Below the pieces are notes generated by a model. It searched no databases. It saw nothing but the letters and a program-made list of their open reading frames with translations, and was not told the DNA's origin. Source: Hyphomicrobiales bacterium (GTDB taxonomy: Bacteria; Pseudomonadota; Alphaproteobacteria; Rhizobiales; Rhizobiaceae). From it: DNA of 64,000 bases. The position numbers were made by a program, and so were the translations under genes. Of the stretch, positions 56,740 through 64,000 are shown in pieces (within the stretch, counting starts at the first letter, position 1; the number at the start of each line of letters is the position of its first letter). The stretch is from contig UBNQ01000023.1 in NCBI GenBank assembly GCA_900466875.1, positions 248,001 to 312,000 on the forward strand. Reading direction: 5' to 3'.

Positions 56740-57660
56740 GTGAGCGAGCAGTCACTTCTTCGGCTGTCCATCGCCGTCACGGCCTTATTGGCTGCATTCG
56801 GCATTACCGTCGGTCTCGTGTCCGGCTCTTTCGCTATCGTCTTCGATGGCTTTTACTCCCTGACCGACGCGTTCATGACGCTTCTTGCGTTGCTGGTGTC
56901 GAGGCTGATCGTGACGTCCGCCCAGCCGACGGCGAAGGGAAAGCTGATCGACCGCTTCAGTGTCGGCTTCTGGCATCTGGAACCGATGGTGCTCGGGCTC
57001 AACGGCACGCTTCTGATGGGGGCTGCGGTCTACGCCTTCATCAGCGCCGTCGGCAGCTTGCTGGCGGGCGGGCGGCCGATCGATTTCGGGCCTGCGGTGA
57101 TCTTCACGATCGTCACCGTGGCCCTGTCGCTTGGCATGTGGCTGTTCTGCCGCCGCGCCAATCGCGAAATCAAATCCAGCTTCGTTGCGCTCGATAGCCA
57201 GGCCTGGGCCATGACGGCGGCGCTGACCTCGGCATTGCTGGTGGCCTTTGCCGCCGGACATGCCATCGAGGGAACGCAATATGAATGGCTGAGCCCCTAT
57301 ATCGATCCGGGCGCGCTGGCCGTCATCTGCCTGATCATCGCTCCGGTGCCGCTTTCGAACGTGCGCCAGGCCGTTGCCGACATTCTTCTGGTGACCCCGG
57401 TCGAACTGAAGCTGCATGTCGATGCGGTTGCCGCAGCAACCGTCGAACGCCACGGCTTCACGTCCTATCGCGCCTATGTCGCGCGTGTGGGGCGCGGCCG
57501 GCAGATCGAACTCTTTTTCATCGCACCTTCCGATTTGCCGCCGCGTCCCCTGTCCGAGTGGGACGCGATCCGCGATGAGATTGGCGAGGCGATCGGCGGC
57601 GAGGGCCCCGACCGCTGGCTGACCATCGTATTTACCGGCGATCCGGAATGGGCCGACTGA
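56740..57660 (+). CDS. Cation diffusion facilitator family transporter
   Basis: A 306-residue membrane protein with six helices. The metal-site signature FDGFYSLTDAFMT in helix 2 and LDSQAWAMT in helix 5 match CDF proteins, with Asp in place of the usual His in the first motif. The C-terminal cytosolic domain is present. The GTG start follows TGGAGAAT; an earlier GTG gives an atypical proline-rich extension. CDF proteins export Zn, Co, Fe or Mn; metal choice cannot be inferred. Confidence 0.82.
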   Translation: MSEQSLLRLSIAVTALLAAFGITVGLVSGSFAIVFDGFYSLTDAFMTLLALLVSRLIVTSAQPTAKGKLIDRFSVGFWHLEPMVLGLNGTLLMGAAVYAFISAVGSLLAGGRPIDFGPAVIFTIVTVALSLGMWLFCRRANREIKSSFVALDSQAWAMTAALTSALLVAFAAGHAIEGTQYEWLSPYIDPGALAVICLIIAPVPLSNVRQAVADILLVTPVELKLHVDAVAAATVERHGFTSYRAYVARVGRGRQIELFFIAPSDLPPRPLSEWDAIRDEIGEAIGGEGPDRWLTIVFTGDPEWAD

Positions 57661-57794
57661 CGGTTTTGCCTGAGAGATGGTTAAGCCATTCGTTAGCATT
57701 CTATTAAACATGTTTCGAATTGGCACAGGCTCTGCCGCAATCATTTCCCAGAGATATGCGTTGATGGTCCGACGGTAAAACGAGGACATCGCAC

Positions 57795-58205
57795 ATGGAT
57801 AGCTTCCGGCAGAAGACGATTCTGGTTGTAGAGGACGAAGCGCTGATCCGCTTCACGATCGCTGATGCGCTTGAGGATGCAGGTTATGCGGTGCTGGAGG
57901 CGGCAACCGTGCTGGAAGCGGTCGGCAAGCTCGGCCAGCACGAGCATATCGATCTCGTCCTGACCGATGTCGACATGCCCGGCGGGCTGAACGGCATTGA
58001 TCTTGCAAAGATGATCGCCGAATGCGCGCCGAAAATCAGCATCATCGTCTCGTCTGCCCGCAGCGCCCGTGATCTCGCGGGCCTGCCCGATGTGGCGCAT
58101 CGCCTGGCAAAGCCGTGCACCGCCGCGCAGCTGCTTTCAACCGTTGGAAGCGTGCTGAAGGGCAAGGAACGGATCGGCAAACCCGCGCAGCGCCAGAGCG
58201 CGTGA
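57795..58205 (+). CDS. Single-domain response regulator
   Basis: A 136-residue CheY-like receiver: acidic pair Glu13-Asp14 (VVEDEA), phosphoacceptor Asp58 (VLTDVDMPGG), and Lys in HRLAKPCT. There is no output domain, so it acts by protein contact or phosphotransfer. No cognate kinase is adjacent. ATG is preceded by GGACATC-type sequence without a strong ribosome-binding site. It is convergent with the TerC gene. Confidence 0.92.
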   Translation: MDSFRQKTILVVEDEALIRFTIADALEDAGYAVLEAATVLEAVGKLGQHEHIDLVLTDVDMPGGLNGIDLAKMIAECAPKISIIVSSARSARDLAGLPDVAHRLAKPCTAAQLLSTVGSVLKGKERIGKPAQRQSA

Positions 58206-58228
58206 CACGTCGGATCCGGTCAAGAAAA

Positions 58229-58254
58229 TGCCGCGGAGGTTGAGATCCGCGGCA
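58229..58254. terminator. Hairpin between the response regulator and TerC genes
   Basis: TGCCGCGGA and TCCGCGGCA form a perfect 9-bp stem with an 8-nt loop, between two convergent genes. An A-run (AAGAAAA) on its left gives the minus strand a U-rich tail, so it most likely ends terC transcripts. Confidence 0.65.
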
Positions 58255-58263
58255 CCGTTATGA

Positions 58264-59841
58264 CTAGACTGTTTCGGCGACAGCACTGACGGATGATGTC
58301 GTCCTGATCCTCACCTTGTCGATATTGCGCCCGTCGAGCGACACGACCTCATAGGTAAGACCGCCGAACGTGACCGTCTCGCCCTGTTCTGGAAGATGAC
58401 CGAGACGCCACAGGATAAGCCCCGCCAGCGTCGAATAACGGTCCGCGTCATCGACGAGGTCGCTGTCGAGAAGTCTTGATACCTGGCGGATGTCGATCCA
58501 GCCGTCGACCAGTAGCGAGCCGTCTTCGGCGCGCTCTACGGTCAACTGTTCCTCGTCGTCATCGGCAAAGTCGCCGGCGATGGCTTCCAGGAGGTCGGTT
58601 GCCGTCACCATGCCTTCGACGGATCCGTATTCATCGAGAACGATCGCCACCTGCAGCGGAGACTGTCGCAACTGTTCCAGCAGGCGCAGTGCATTGACGC
58701 TTTCATGCACCACGAGCGGCTGGCGCAGTGAGCGTTCGAAATCGATCTTGCCGTTTTCGATGAGGTCGCGCAGCAAATCCTTGGCAAGCGCGACCCCGAG
58801 GAATTCGTCTAGGCTGCCTCGGGCAATCGGGAAGCGGGAATGGCCCGATTCCAGAACCTTGTGGCGCAGTTCCTCGTCACTGTCCTCTATATCCAGCCAG
58901 TCGATATCGAGACGATGCGTCATCACCGACTTCGCCGGACGATCGGCAAGCGTCAGCACGCTTTCGATCATCTCGTGCTCGACCGGTGTGAACAGTTCGT
59001 TTTCCGACGCACGTTCGGCGATCACGTCGGCGGTCTCGCCCAGCGAGTTTTCGCCGCGACGGCTGCCGAGCAGGGAGAGCACGGCGCTTGCCGTGCGCTC
59101 ACGCAGGTCGCCGGTGCTCATGAAGCGCTCGCGGTTGCGGCGGCCGATCTGGTTGAAGGCTTCGATGAGAACCGAGAAGCCGATGGCTGCGTAAAGATAA
59201 CCCTTTGGGATATGGAAGCCGAGGCCTTCCACGATCAGCGAGAAGCCGATCATCATCAGGAAGCCGAGGCAGAGGATCACCACGGTCGGATGTTTCGACA
59301 CAAAGGCCATCAGCGGCTTGGAGGCGATGAGCATCACGCCGACCGCAATGATCACGGCGATCATCATGACGGAGAGGTGCTGGACCATTCCGACGGCAGT
59401 GATGACGCTGTCCAGCGAAAAGACTGCGTCCAGCACGACGATCTGCACCAGAACCTGCCAGAATACGGCATGTTCTATTTTGCCTTCCTTGGGGCCGGAA
59501 TGGCCTTCCAGGCGCTCGTGCAGCTCCATTGTGCCCTTGAAAAGAAGGAACACGCCGCCGAACAGCAGGATCAGGTCGCGCCCGGAAATTTCCAGCCCCG
59601 CGACAGTGAAGAGCGGTGCCGTCAGTGTCACAATCCAGGCAACCGAGGCGAGCAGCATGAGGCGCATGATCAGCGCAAGGCTGAGGCCTATCAGGCGTGC
59701 CTTCTCCCGCTGATGTTCCGGCAGCTTGTCGGCAAGGATCGCGATGAACACGAGATTGTCGATGCCGAGGACGATTTCAAGAATGATGAGGGTGGCGAGA
59801 CCCGCCCATGCAGCGGGGTCGGACATCCATTCGAATATCAT
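58264..59841 (-). CDS. TerC-family membrane protein with CBS and CorC domains
   Basis: A 525-residue protein. Residues 1-240 form a TerC membrane domain (EIVLGIDNLVFIAILADKL and VVLDAVFSLDSVITAVGM with conserved Asp), then two CBS domains (about 290-405) and a C-terminal CorC/HlyC domain (about 425-510). TerC proteins are linked to metal-ion export (Mn) or tellurite resistance. I chose ATG giving MIFEWMSDP, as homologues begin this way; upstream in-frame starts give an unrelated extension. The leader has a terminator-like hairpin 59 bp before the start, described separately. Confidence 0.88.
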   Translation of the reverse strand: MIFEWMSDPAAWAGLATLIILEIVLGIDNLVFIAILADKLPEHQREKARLIGLSLALIMRLMLLASVAWIVTLTAPLFTVAGLEISGRDLILLFGGVFLLFKGTMELHERLEGHSGPKEGKIEHAVFWQVLVQIVVLDAVFSLDSVITAVGMVQHLSVMMIAVIIAVGVMLIASKPLMAFVSKHPTVVILCLGFLMMIGFSLIVEGLGFHIPKGYLYAAIGFSVLIEAFNQIGRRNRERFMSTGDLRERTASAVLSLLGSRRGENSLGETADVIAERASENELFTPVEHEMIESVLTLADRPAKSVMTHRLDIDWLDIEDSDEELRHKVLESGHSRFPIARGSLDEFLGVALAKDLLRDLIENGKIDFERSLRQPLVVHESVNALRLLEQLRQSPLQVAIVLDEYGSVEGMVTATDLLEAIAGDFADDDEEQLTVERAEDGSLLVDGWIDIRQVSRLLDSDLVDDADRYSTLAGLILWRLGHLPEQGETVTFGGLTYEVVSLDGRNIDKVRIRTTSSVSAVAETV

Positions 59842-59899
59842 GATGATAAGCGGCACACCGTTTCTGGAGGCCATTCCTTCTGTGGTTGAAAGGGAAAAC

Positions 59900-59928
59900 A
59901 AAAAATGCCGCCCCGGAAAGGGGACGGC
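59900..59928 (-). terminator. Intrinsic terminator in the leader of the TerC gene
   Basis: On the minus strand GCCGTCCCC and GGGGCGGC pair around TTTCC, followed by A and six T, G and four T. It lies 59 bp upstream of the terC start codon and 270 bp after bdcA. It may end bdcA transcripts or act as an attenuator for terC; the second is favoured because the remaining 59 bp shows no clear promoter. Confidence 0.85.
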
Positions 59929-59962
59929 GGAAAATGGAACATATGTGTGATGGCGTGGTCAG

Positions 59963-59987
59963 GCGTCCCCGGCTTGCGGCGGGGCGC
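59963..59987 (-). promoter_or_regulatory. Alternative hairpin that competes with the terC leader terminator
   Basis: On the minus strand GCGCCCCG and CGGGGACGC pair over about 8 bp with one bulged A and an 8-nt loop. Its right arm GGGGACG is perfectly complementary (7 bp) to CGTCCCC at 59920-59926, the left arm of the terminator. So either this hairpin plus the terminator can form, or an antiterminator formed by the pairing, but not both. Confidence 0.6.
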
Positions 59988-60015
59988 GGTCATCTCTCGA
60001 CCATGAAGGTGGAAC

Positions 60016-60063
60016 GTCCGGTCCGATGTCCTTGCCGATTTCCATCGACTCGTCAGGCCGGAC
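60016..60063 (-). ncRNA. Candidate aptamer stem-loop in the terC leader
   Basis: On the minus strand GTCCGG and CCGGAC form an outer stem. Inside, GTCGAT and ATCGGC form a second stem closed by a GGAA tetraloop. The two are joined by an asymmetric internal loop (TGACGA on one side, AAGGACATC on the other). The element is directly upstream of the attenuator. It does not show the conserved GGGGAGTAG of the yybP-ykoY manganese riboswitch. Status as an aptamer is inference. Confidence 0.4.
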
Positions 60064-60199
60064 ACACGCAATCGGCTGTCCATGGCGAAGCGCTATAGAC
60101 GATCGCGGCCACAATTGCATCCGGACCGCGTTCATTTTTTCGCGATTCGGGCGCGTGAGAGTGTCCCTTGGTGGCGCAATGCCTTTCGGCTGTGGACGA

Positions 60200-60913
60200 T
60201 CAGGCTGCCATGCCGCCGTCGATCGTGTGCATGGCGCCCGTCATGAAGCCGCCCTCGGGGCCGGCGAGATAAGCGGCGAGCCCGGCGATCTCGTCGGGCC
60301 GGCCATGACGCTTCAACGCCATGAAACCATGCATCGTATCCTTCATCGGTCCGTCGGCCGGGTTCATGTCGGTGTCGATCGGGCCGGGCTGGATCACGTT
60401 GACGGTGATGTTGCGCGGGCCGAAGTCACGGGCGAGACCGCGCGCCATGCCCTGGACGGCCGATTTCGTCAGCGCATAGGCAGCACCACCGGCAAACGGC
60501 ATCCGGTCGCCGTTGACCGAGCCGATAATGATGATGCGGCCACCGTCCGGCATCTGGCGTGCAGCTTCAACGGAGGCGTGGTACGGCGCGCGCACGTTGA
60601 TGTCGATCATCCGGTCGACGGCATCGGGATCGGTTTCGAGGGGATCGCCGAGCACAAGCGTCCCGGCATTGACCACCAGAACGTCAATCGCTCCTGCAGC
60701 CTTGACCGTCGCGATCGTATGGCCGCGGTCGCCCGCGTCGGATTTTACCGCTTCGGCGCCGGTCGCCTCGGCAAGGGCGTCTGCTGCATCCTTCGATCCC
60801 GCATAGGTAAACGTCACCTTGGCACCGTCATCTGCGAAGCGCCGGACGATCGCGGCACCAATGCCGCGGCTGCCGCCCAGAACCAGTACCGTCTTTCCGT
60901 GGAAGTCTGTCAT
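60200..60913 (-). CDS. bdcA: Short-chain dehydrogenase, homologue of biofilm dispersal protein BdcA
   Basis: A 237-residue SDR with the cofactor motif LVLGGSRGIGAAIVRRF and catalytic Ser132, Tyr146 and Lys150 (AYALTKSAVQ). It matches E. coli BdcA along the whole length in my reading (APYHASVEAARQMP, GPIDTDMNPADGPM, GAMHTIDGG). BdcA binds c-di-GMP and promotes dispersal in E. coli. The start is the second of two ATGs, set 8 bp after GGGAG. The gene is divergent from a TetR gene that matches BdcR, as in E. coli. Confidence 0.85.
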   Translation of the reverse strand: MTDFHGKTVLVLGGSRGIGAAIVRRFADDGAKVTFTYAGSKDAADALAEATGAEAVKSDAGDRGHTIATVKAAGAIDVLVVNAGTLVLGDPLETDPDAVDRMIDINVRAPYHASVEAARQMPDGGRIIIIGSVNGDRMPFAGGAAYALTKSAVQGMARGLARDFGPRNITVNVIQPGPIDTDMNPADGPMKDTMHGFMALKRHGRPDEIAGLAAYLAGPEGGFMTGAMHTIDGGMAA

Positions 60914-60946
60914 TGTCATTCTCCCTGCATCAGGCTTGAGATTTAA

Positions 60947-60962
60947 TGTAGTGAGCATTACA
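60947..60962. promoter_or_regulatory. Operator 1 of the bdcA/bdcR intergenic region
   Basis: TGTAGTGAGCATTACA, 16 bp with TGTA/TACA ends; 12 of its 16 bases match operator 2. It lies between the bdcA and bdcR starts. Confidence 0.7.
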
Positions 60963-60993
60963 TAAATATGCGGATTGACGGCGTCAAGGATTT

Positions 60994-61009
60994 TGTAGTG
61001 AACGATACA
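60994..61009. promoter_or_regulatory. Operator 2, overlapping the bdcR start codon
   Basis: TGTAGTGAACGATACA, identical with operator 1 in the first 8 bases and in TACA, centred 47 bp from it. Flanking TTTT/AAAA extends the symmetry to TTTTGTA...TACAAAA. The bdcR GTG lies inside it. Confidence 0.7.
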
Positions 61010-61609
61010 AAAATAACTCCCCAAGCAACGGCCAGGCGTGGAAGGCCGCGCGGCTTCGACAGGCAAGAGGCGCTCGCCAAAGCCCAGGATTTGTTTCATG
61101 CGAAGGGATATGATGCGCTGAGCGTTGCCGATCTGACACATGCGCTTGGCATCAATCCTCCCAGTTTCTACGCCGCCTTCGGCAGCAAGCTTGAACTATA
61201 TGACGAGGTTTTGCGACGTTACGAACGCACCGAAGGGCTGGATGTCGACACGGCGCTTGCGCCGGGCACGCCGCTTTCTGATGGCGTGGCAAGGCTGCTG
61301 CGCTACGCTGCCGATGCCTATGCCAGCGGGAGTGCCTGCGGCTGCATGGTAATCGAGGCCGCCAGGGGCACGGCGGATTCGGCGGCAGGCGAAAAGGCAC
61401 GCGAGCGCATGGAGGCAAGCCGATCCTATATCCATCAAAGGATTTTGGGCCTTGATGCAGGCAATGCGGATCTTGCCTCTGACTATGTGATGATGTCCCT
61501 TGCCGGTCTCTCGGCCAGTGCCCGCAATGGCATGCCGACAGCACGCTTGCATGTCATGGCTGCGATAGCTGCGGAAGGGCTTTCGGGTTATCTGGAAAAT
61601 GCCGCCTGA
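60998..61609 (+). CDS. bdcR: TetR-family repressor, homologue of BdcR
   Basis: A 203-residue TetR regulator: HTH at about 15-60 (DALSVADLTHALGINPPSFY) and a ligand-binding region with CGCMVIEAARG. It matches E. coli BdcR in the same motifs. I take GTG at 60998 as start because AAGGA lies 7 bp before it; the ATG at 60968 has no ribosome-binding site. It is divergent from bdcA and most likely represses both genes through the two palindromes. The inducer is unknown. Confidence 0.82.
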   Translation: MNDTKITPQATARRGRPRGFDRQEALAKAQDLFHAKGYDALSVADLTHALGINPPSFYAAFGSKLELYDEVLRRYERTEGLDVDTALAPGTPLSDGVARLLRYAADAYASGSACGCMVIEAARGTADSAAGEKARERMEASRSYIHQRILGLDAGNADLASDYVMMSLAGLSASARNGMPTARLHVMAAIAAEGLSGYLENAA

Positions 61610-61645
61610 CCGGTGGTCACGCAAGGACTGAAATAAGGAGCGATG

Positions 61646-61990
61646 ATGCAAGCCTGGACGACATTCGATCTCGCAACGATAGAGCCGGAGGAGGGCGCTC
61701 CGGCACCCGACCGCATCATCGAGGGCGCCCCACACTTTCGCACCTGGAATATCGAAGAGGCTGAAGGCGGCATCTATGCAGGCGTCTGGGAGGCAACACC
61801 GGGAACGTGGAGGATCGTCTATGAGGAGTGGGAATATTTCCATATCCTCTCGGGTCATTCCATCGTGACGGAGGAGGGCGGTAAACCGGTCCACCTGCAT
61901 GCCGGCGATCGTATGGTGCTCAGACCCGGCTTCAAGGGAACGTGGCAAGTCGTTGAAACGACTCGCAAAGACTACGTCATCCGGCTCTAG
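61646..61990 (+). CDS. Cupin-domain protein
   Basis: A 114-residue single-domain beta-barrel of the DUF861/cupin-3 type. Residues 20-110 have GGIYAGVWEATPGTWRIVYEEW, then HILSGHSIVTEEGG and the HLHAGDRMVLRPGFKG motif. Many cupins of this size bind metal and act on small sugars or amines; the metal ligands here are partly replaced (no full HxH set). Of two adjacent ATGs, the second is 5 bp after AAGGAG. It follows bdcR after 36 bp, possibly in the same transcript. Confidence 0.85.
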   Translation: MQAWTTFDLATIEPEEGAPAPDRIIEGAPHFRTWNIEEAEGGIYAGVWEATPGTWRIVYEEWEYFHILSGHSIVTEEGGKPVHLHAGDRMVLRPGFKGTWQVVETTRKDYVIRL

Positions 61991-62093
61991 GTCCGTCATA
62001 GTCAGCGCGAACTGGGGATAGGCTGCTGCAAGGGTTCCGGTCCACGATCTATCGCGCTAGACCTCCGCGATCGACAACAATCCGGATCCCGCA

Positions 62094-62333
62094 ATGCGCA
62101 TTCTGAGACTTCTCCTGACCGTCGTGATCGCCATCTCGGTCGTCGTCGGCTTCCGCTGGTACCGTTATGTCGGCAATACCGACAGCCCCTATGACGAGGT
62201 CGGCATCGAGATCAACAGCCGCCTGCCGACGCCGCTGCGCAAATGGGGCTGCGACAAGCTGCATGCCACATTCGGAAATGTTCTGCCGCCCTACGGCTGC
62301 CAGGCCGGTTCCGACGGCCGCAGCTGGCTGTGA
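62094..62333 (+). CDS. Small membrane-anchored protein, unknown function
   Basis: A 79-residue protein with one N-terminal helix (MRILRLLLTVVIAISVVVGF) and a periplasmic tail with Cys53 and Cys69 (WGCDKLHATFGNVLPPYGCQ) that could form a disulphide. Similar short proteins occur in Rhizobiaceae. A terminator-like hairpin with TTTT follows the stop and overlaps the end of the MarR gene. Confidence 0.7.
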   Translation: MRILRLLLTVVIAISVVVGFRWYRYVGNTDSPYDEVGIEINSRLPTPLRKWGCDKLHATFGNVLPPYGCQAGSDGRSWL

Positions 62334-62348
62334 GATCCTGAAATCCCC

Positions 62349-62371
62349 GGGCGGCTGTCAGCCGCCCTTTT
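62349..62371 (+). terminator. Terminator after the 79-residue gene
   Basis: GGGCGGC and GCCGCCC form a perfect 7-bp stem with loop TGTCA, then TTTT. It overlaps the last codons of the convergent marR gene. Confidence 0.75.
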
Positions 62372-62843
62372 GGCCCGCAGCCGCATAAGCTTTTGCAAAA
62401 TCCTCCGATGCGATGAAGGCAAGCGTTCGGCGAAGCTCCGCCGATTTTTCCGCACCAAGCACCGTCTCGAAGCGCCTTTGCGCCTCCTGCCAGTTCTTTA
62501 CCAGGTCCGCCTGTTTCGCGCGACCGGCCGCCGTCAGCCGCACACGTTTGGCGCGGCGATCCTTTTCGTCCGGAACAAGTTCCACCAGCTCGTCGCGGAT
62601 CAGCGGCTTCAGTGTATGGCCGAGCGCCGACAGGTCCATGACCATCGCTTTTGCCAGTTCCTTCTGGGTCGCCTCCTGCAGATAGCTGATCTGGGTCAGC
62701 AGCGAGAACTGCGTGCCGCGCAGGTCGCTCAGCCCCATCGCATCATCGTAAAGTTGCCCGAGCTGGCGTGATGCCCGGCGGACGGAACTGCTGCTGCAAT
62801 GCGCCCAGATACTGTTTTCCAACTTGTCCATGGCCTCGATCAT
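62358..62843 (-). CDS. MarR-family transcriptional regulator
   Basis: A 161-residue winged-helix protein with MVMDLSALGHTLKPLIRD in the recognition region and the wing VPDEKDRRAKRVRLT. I start at ATG giving MIEAMDKLENS, with AAGG 6 bp before it; a TTG 20 codons upstream is less likely, and a later ATG four codons downstream is possible. It is divergent from an SDR gene; a near-palindrome between them is a likely operator. Confidence 0.85.
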   Translation of the reverse strand: MIEAMDKLENSIWAHCSSSSVRRASRQLGQLYDDAMGLSDLRGTQFSLLTQISYLQEATQKELAKAMVMDLSALGHTLKPLIRDELVELVPDEKDRRAKRVRLTAAGRAKQADLVKNWQEAQRRFETVLGAEKSAELRRTLAFIASEDFAKAYAAAGQKGG

Positions 62844-62948
62844 TCCCGACCTTGCCGGTTCACGCAACGCTTGAGGCGCCTCGTTCCGGCTGTCGCTCCA
62901 CAAAATTTCTCCTGCCCACTTGCAACGGTGAAATCCTTGTTCAAATAT

Positions 62949-62964
62949 AGTGGCATATACCAGT
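62949..62964. promoter_or_regulatory. Near-palindrome between the marR and SDR genes
   Basis: AGTGGCATATACCAGT is symmetrical at 12 of 16 positions (TGG.ATAT.CCA core). MarR dimers commonly bind such sites in the divergent promoter they control. Confidence 0.55.
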
Positions 62965-62998
62965 AAATTCCAGATACTATCGAAACAGGAGAATTGTC

Positions 62999-63796
62999 AT
63001 GACCTCTTCGCTCGGAACTGCGCTTGTCACCGGAGCATCTTCGGGCATCGGCGCCACCTATGCCGACCGGCTTGCCCGGCGCGGTTATGATCTGGTCCTC
63101 GTGGCGCGTGATGCGGCGCGCCTTGGCCAGTTGGCCGAAAACCTGAAGTCGACCTATGGCGTCGATGCCGATATCCTGCGTGCCGACCTGAGCGAACGCG
63201 CTGACGTTCTCAAAGTCGAAAACAGGCTCCGGACGGACGAAACCATCACGCTTTTCGTCAACAATGCCGGCATCGGCCCCAATGGGCCGCTTCTGACCGC
63301 TGATCCCGATTACCTCGACCGCATCGTCGACATCAATGTCGGTGCGGCCAATCGCCTGGCAGTCGTTGCTGCCCGGATTTTTGCAGAGAGAAACAAGGGG
63401 GCGATCGTCAACATCGCGTCTGCCGTGGCTTTGGCTGCCCCTTTCTTTCATGGCACTTATGCCGCCAGCAAGGCTTTTGTCCTCGCGTTGACGGAATCGC
63501 TCGCGGCGGATTTTAAGGACAAAGGCGTACAGGTGCAGGCCGTTCTCCCCGGTTACACGCGGACGGAAATTTTTGATCGCGTCGGGGGCTCCATGGACAA
63601 TCTGGACCCGGAGGCAGTCATGGATGCCGGTGATCTGGTCGATGCTGCTTTGGCCGGTTTTGACCAAGGGGAGGTGGTGACGATGCCATCCCTGTCCGAT
63701 TACAGTCTCTATGAGGCCTTCATTGCAGCCAGAAATGCGCTGCGGCCCAACCTCTCCCTGCGCAAGCCTGCGGTCCGTTATGGTCTTGAGCGCTAA
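62999..63796 (+). CDS. Short-chain dehydrogenase
   Basis: A 265-residue classical SDR with VTGASSGIGATYADRLA, the NNAG motif (FVNNAGIGPNG) and the catalytic YAASK. Substrate is unknown. ATG is preceded by AGGAGAATTGTC. It is divergent from the MarR gene, a likely regulator. Its stop overlaps the end of the convergent lrgB by 4 bp. Confidence 0.88.
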   Translation: MTSSLGTALVTGASSGIGATYADRLARRGYDLVLVARDAARLGQLAENLKSTYGVDADILRADLSERADVLKVENRLRTDETITLFVNNAGIGPNGPLLTADPDYLDRIVDINVGAANRLAVVAARIFAERNKGAIVNIASAVALAAPFFHGTYAASKAFVLALTESLAADFKDKGVQVQAVLPGYTRTEIFDRVGGSMDNLDPEAVMDAGDLVDAALAGFDQGEVVTMPSLSDYSLYEAFIAARNALRPNLSLRKPAVRYGLER

Positions 63797-64000
63797 CGCA
63801 GGACATAGGCCAGAAGCGGCGCGGCAAGAACGTTGACGAGACCGACCAGCACCATCACCAGCCCGGCGACCGAGCCCTCTTCGGCGCCGATCTGGTTGGC
63901 CTTGGCGACGCCGACGCCATGCGCCCCCATGCCGAACAGCGCGCCACGGGCGAGCGAGGATTTAAGCGGAAGGATGCGCAGCAGGTTTTCACCCAGCGTG
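63793..64000 (-). CDS. lrgB: LrgB family protein, C-terminal end (cut by window edge)
   Basis: About 69 codons of the C-terminus are present, ending TAG. The sequence reads LPLKSSLARGALFGMGAHGV, then KANQIGAEEGSVAGLVMV, which is the typical C-terminus of LrgB (antiholin-like or glycolate/glycerate transport-related membrane proteins). The N-terminal part and any lrgA partner lie beyond the window. Confidence 0.85.
   Translation of the reverse strand, partial: TLGENLLRILPLKSSLARGALFGMGAHGVGVAKANQIGAEEGSVAGLVMVLVGLVNVLAAPLLAYVLR

Noticed and set aside
60034-60056. A CTGACGA sequence followed by GAAA in the terC leader, like a hammerhead ribozyme core
   Set aside because: The GAAA falls in the loop of the stem and the sequence after that stem is AAGG; a proper stem II and cleavage site are missing.

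Overview
The window is almost entirely core chromosome of an alphaproteobacterium in the Rhizobiaceae (Agrobacterium/Rhizobium/Allorhizobium group). This rests on gene content and order that I recognise: ldtR-ldtP, glyA-nrdR-ribDE-ribH-nusB, hppA, bamE, DUF177-plsX-fabH-ihfA-merR, a UPP-like polysaccharide cluster, rplM-rpsI, BA14K and DUF1236 proteins, and a zinc-independent HemB. I see no insertion sequence, prophage, rRNA operon or CRISPR array. One tRNA (Pro, GGG) is present. Both ends cut a gene: an MFS transporter at the left and lrgB at the right.

Layout. 1-9.9 kb: MFS fragment, a two-gene copper-type exported cassette, aspS, a chemoreceptor, small exported and membrane proteins, a SulP anion transporter with a folded leader, and an exported protein. 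10-17.3 kb: parC, an AbrB-Doc toxin-antitoxin locus with a second AbrB protein, EamA, bpt, RDD, hemB, DUF6163. 17.5-27.6 kb: ldtR, ldtP, glyA, nrdR, the riboflavin genes interrupted by an opposite-strand HD-GYP gene, nusB, MFS. 27.8-38 kb: hppA, bamE, a cytochrome bc1 chaperone, DUF177, plsX, fabH, ihfA, merR, then small exported proteins, cytochrome c, tRNA-Pro and an XRE protein. 38-46.4 kb: polysaccharide cluster (polymerase/ligase-like, initiating transferase, GT4, Wza-like lipoprotein, divergent GumC/Wzc-like protein, GNAT). 46.5-57.7 kb: DUF2842, ctaA, APH-like kinase, argC, speB, monooxygenase-like, TadG-like, rpsI/rplM, CoA-binding, DUF6455, O-acetylhomoserine sulfhydrylase, CDF. 57.8-64 kb: response regulator, TerC-CBS protein with an attenuator-like leader, bdcA/bdcR with two matching operators, cupin, MarR/SDR pair, lrgB.

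Themes. Surface and envelope functions recur (L,D-transpeptidase and its regulator, BamE, the polysaccharide cluster), and several genes fit a c-di-GMP/biofilm theme (HD-GYP, BdcA homologue, polysaccharide export, chemoreceptor). The most interesting signals are regulatory: (1) the terC leader at 59900-60063, where three mutually exclusive hairpins can be drawn next to a small stem-loop; (2) paired 16-bp palindromes in the bdcA/bdcR promoter, one lying on the bdcR start; (3) a 25-bp palindrome over the antitoxin promoter of the Doc locus, plus a second, unpaired AbrB gene; (4) folded leaders of sulP and rplM. All folding was done by eye and no database search was possible.
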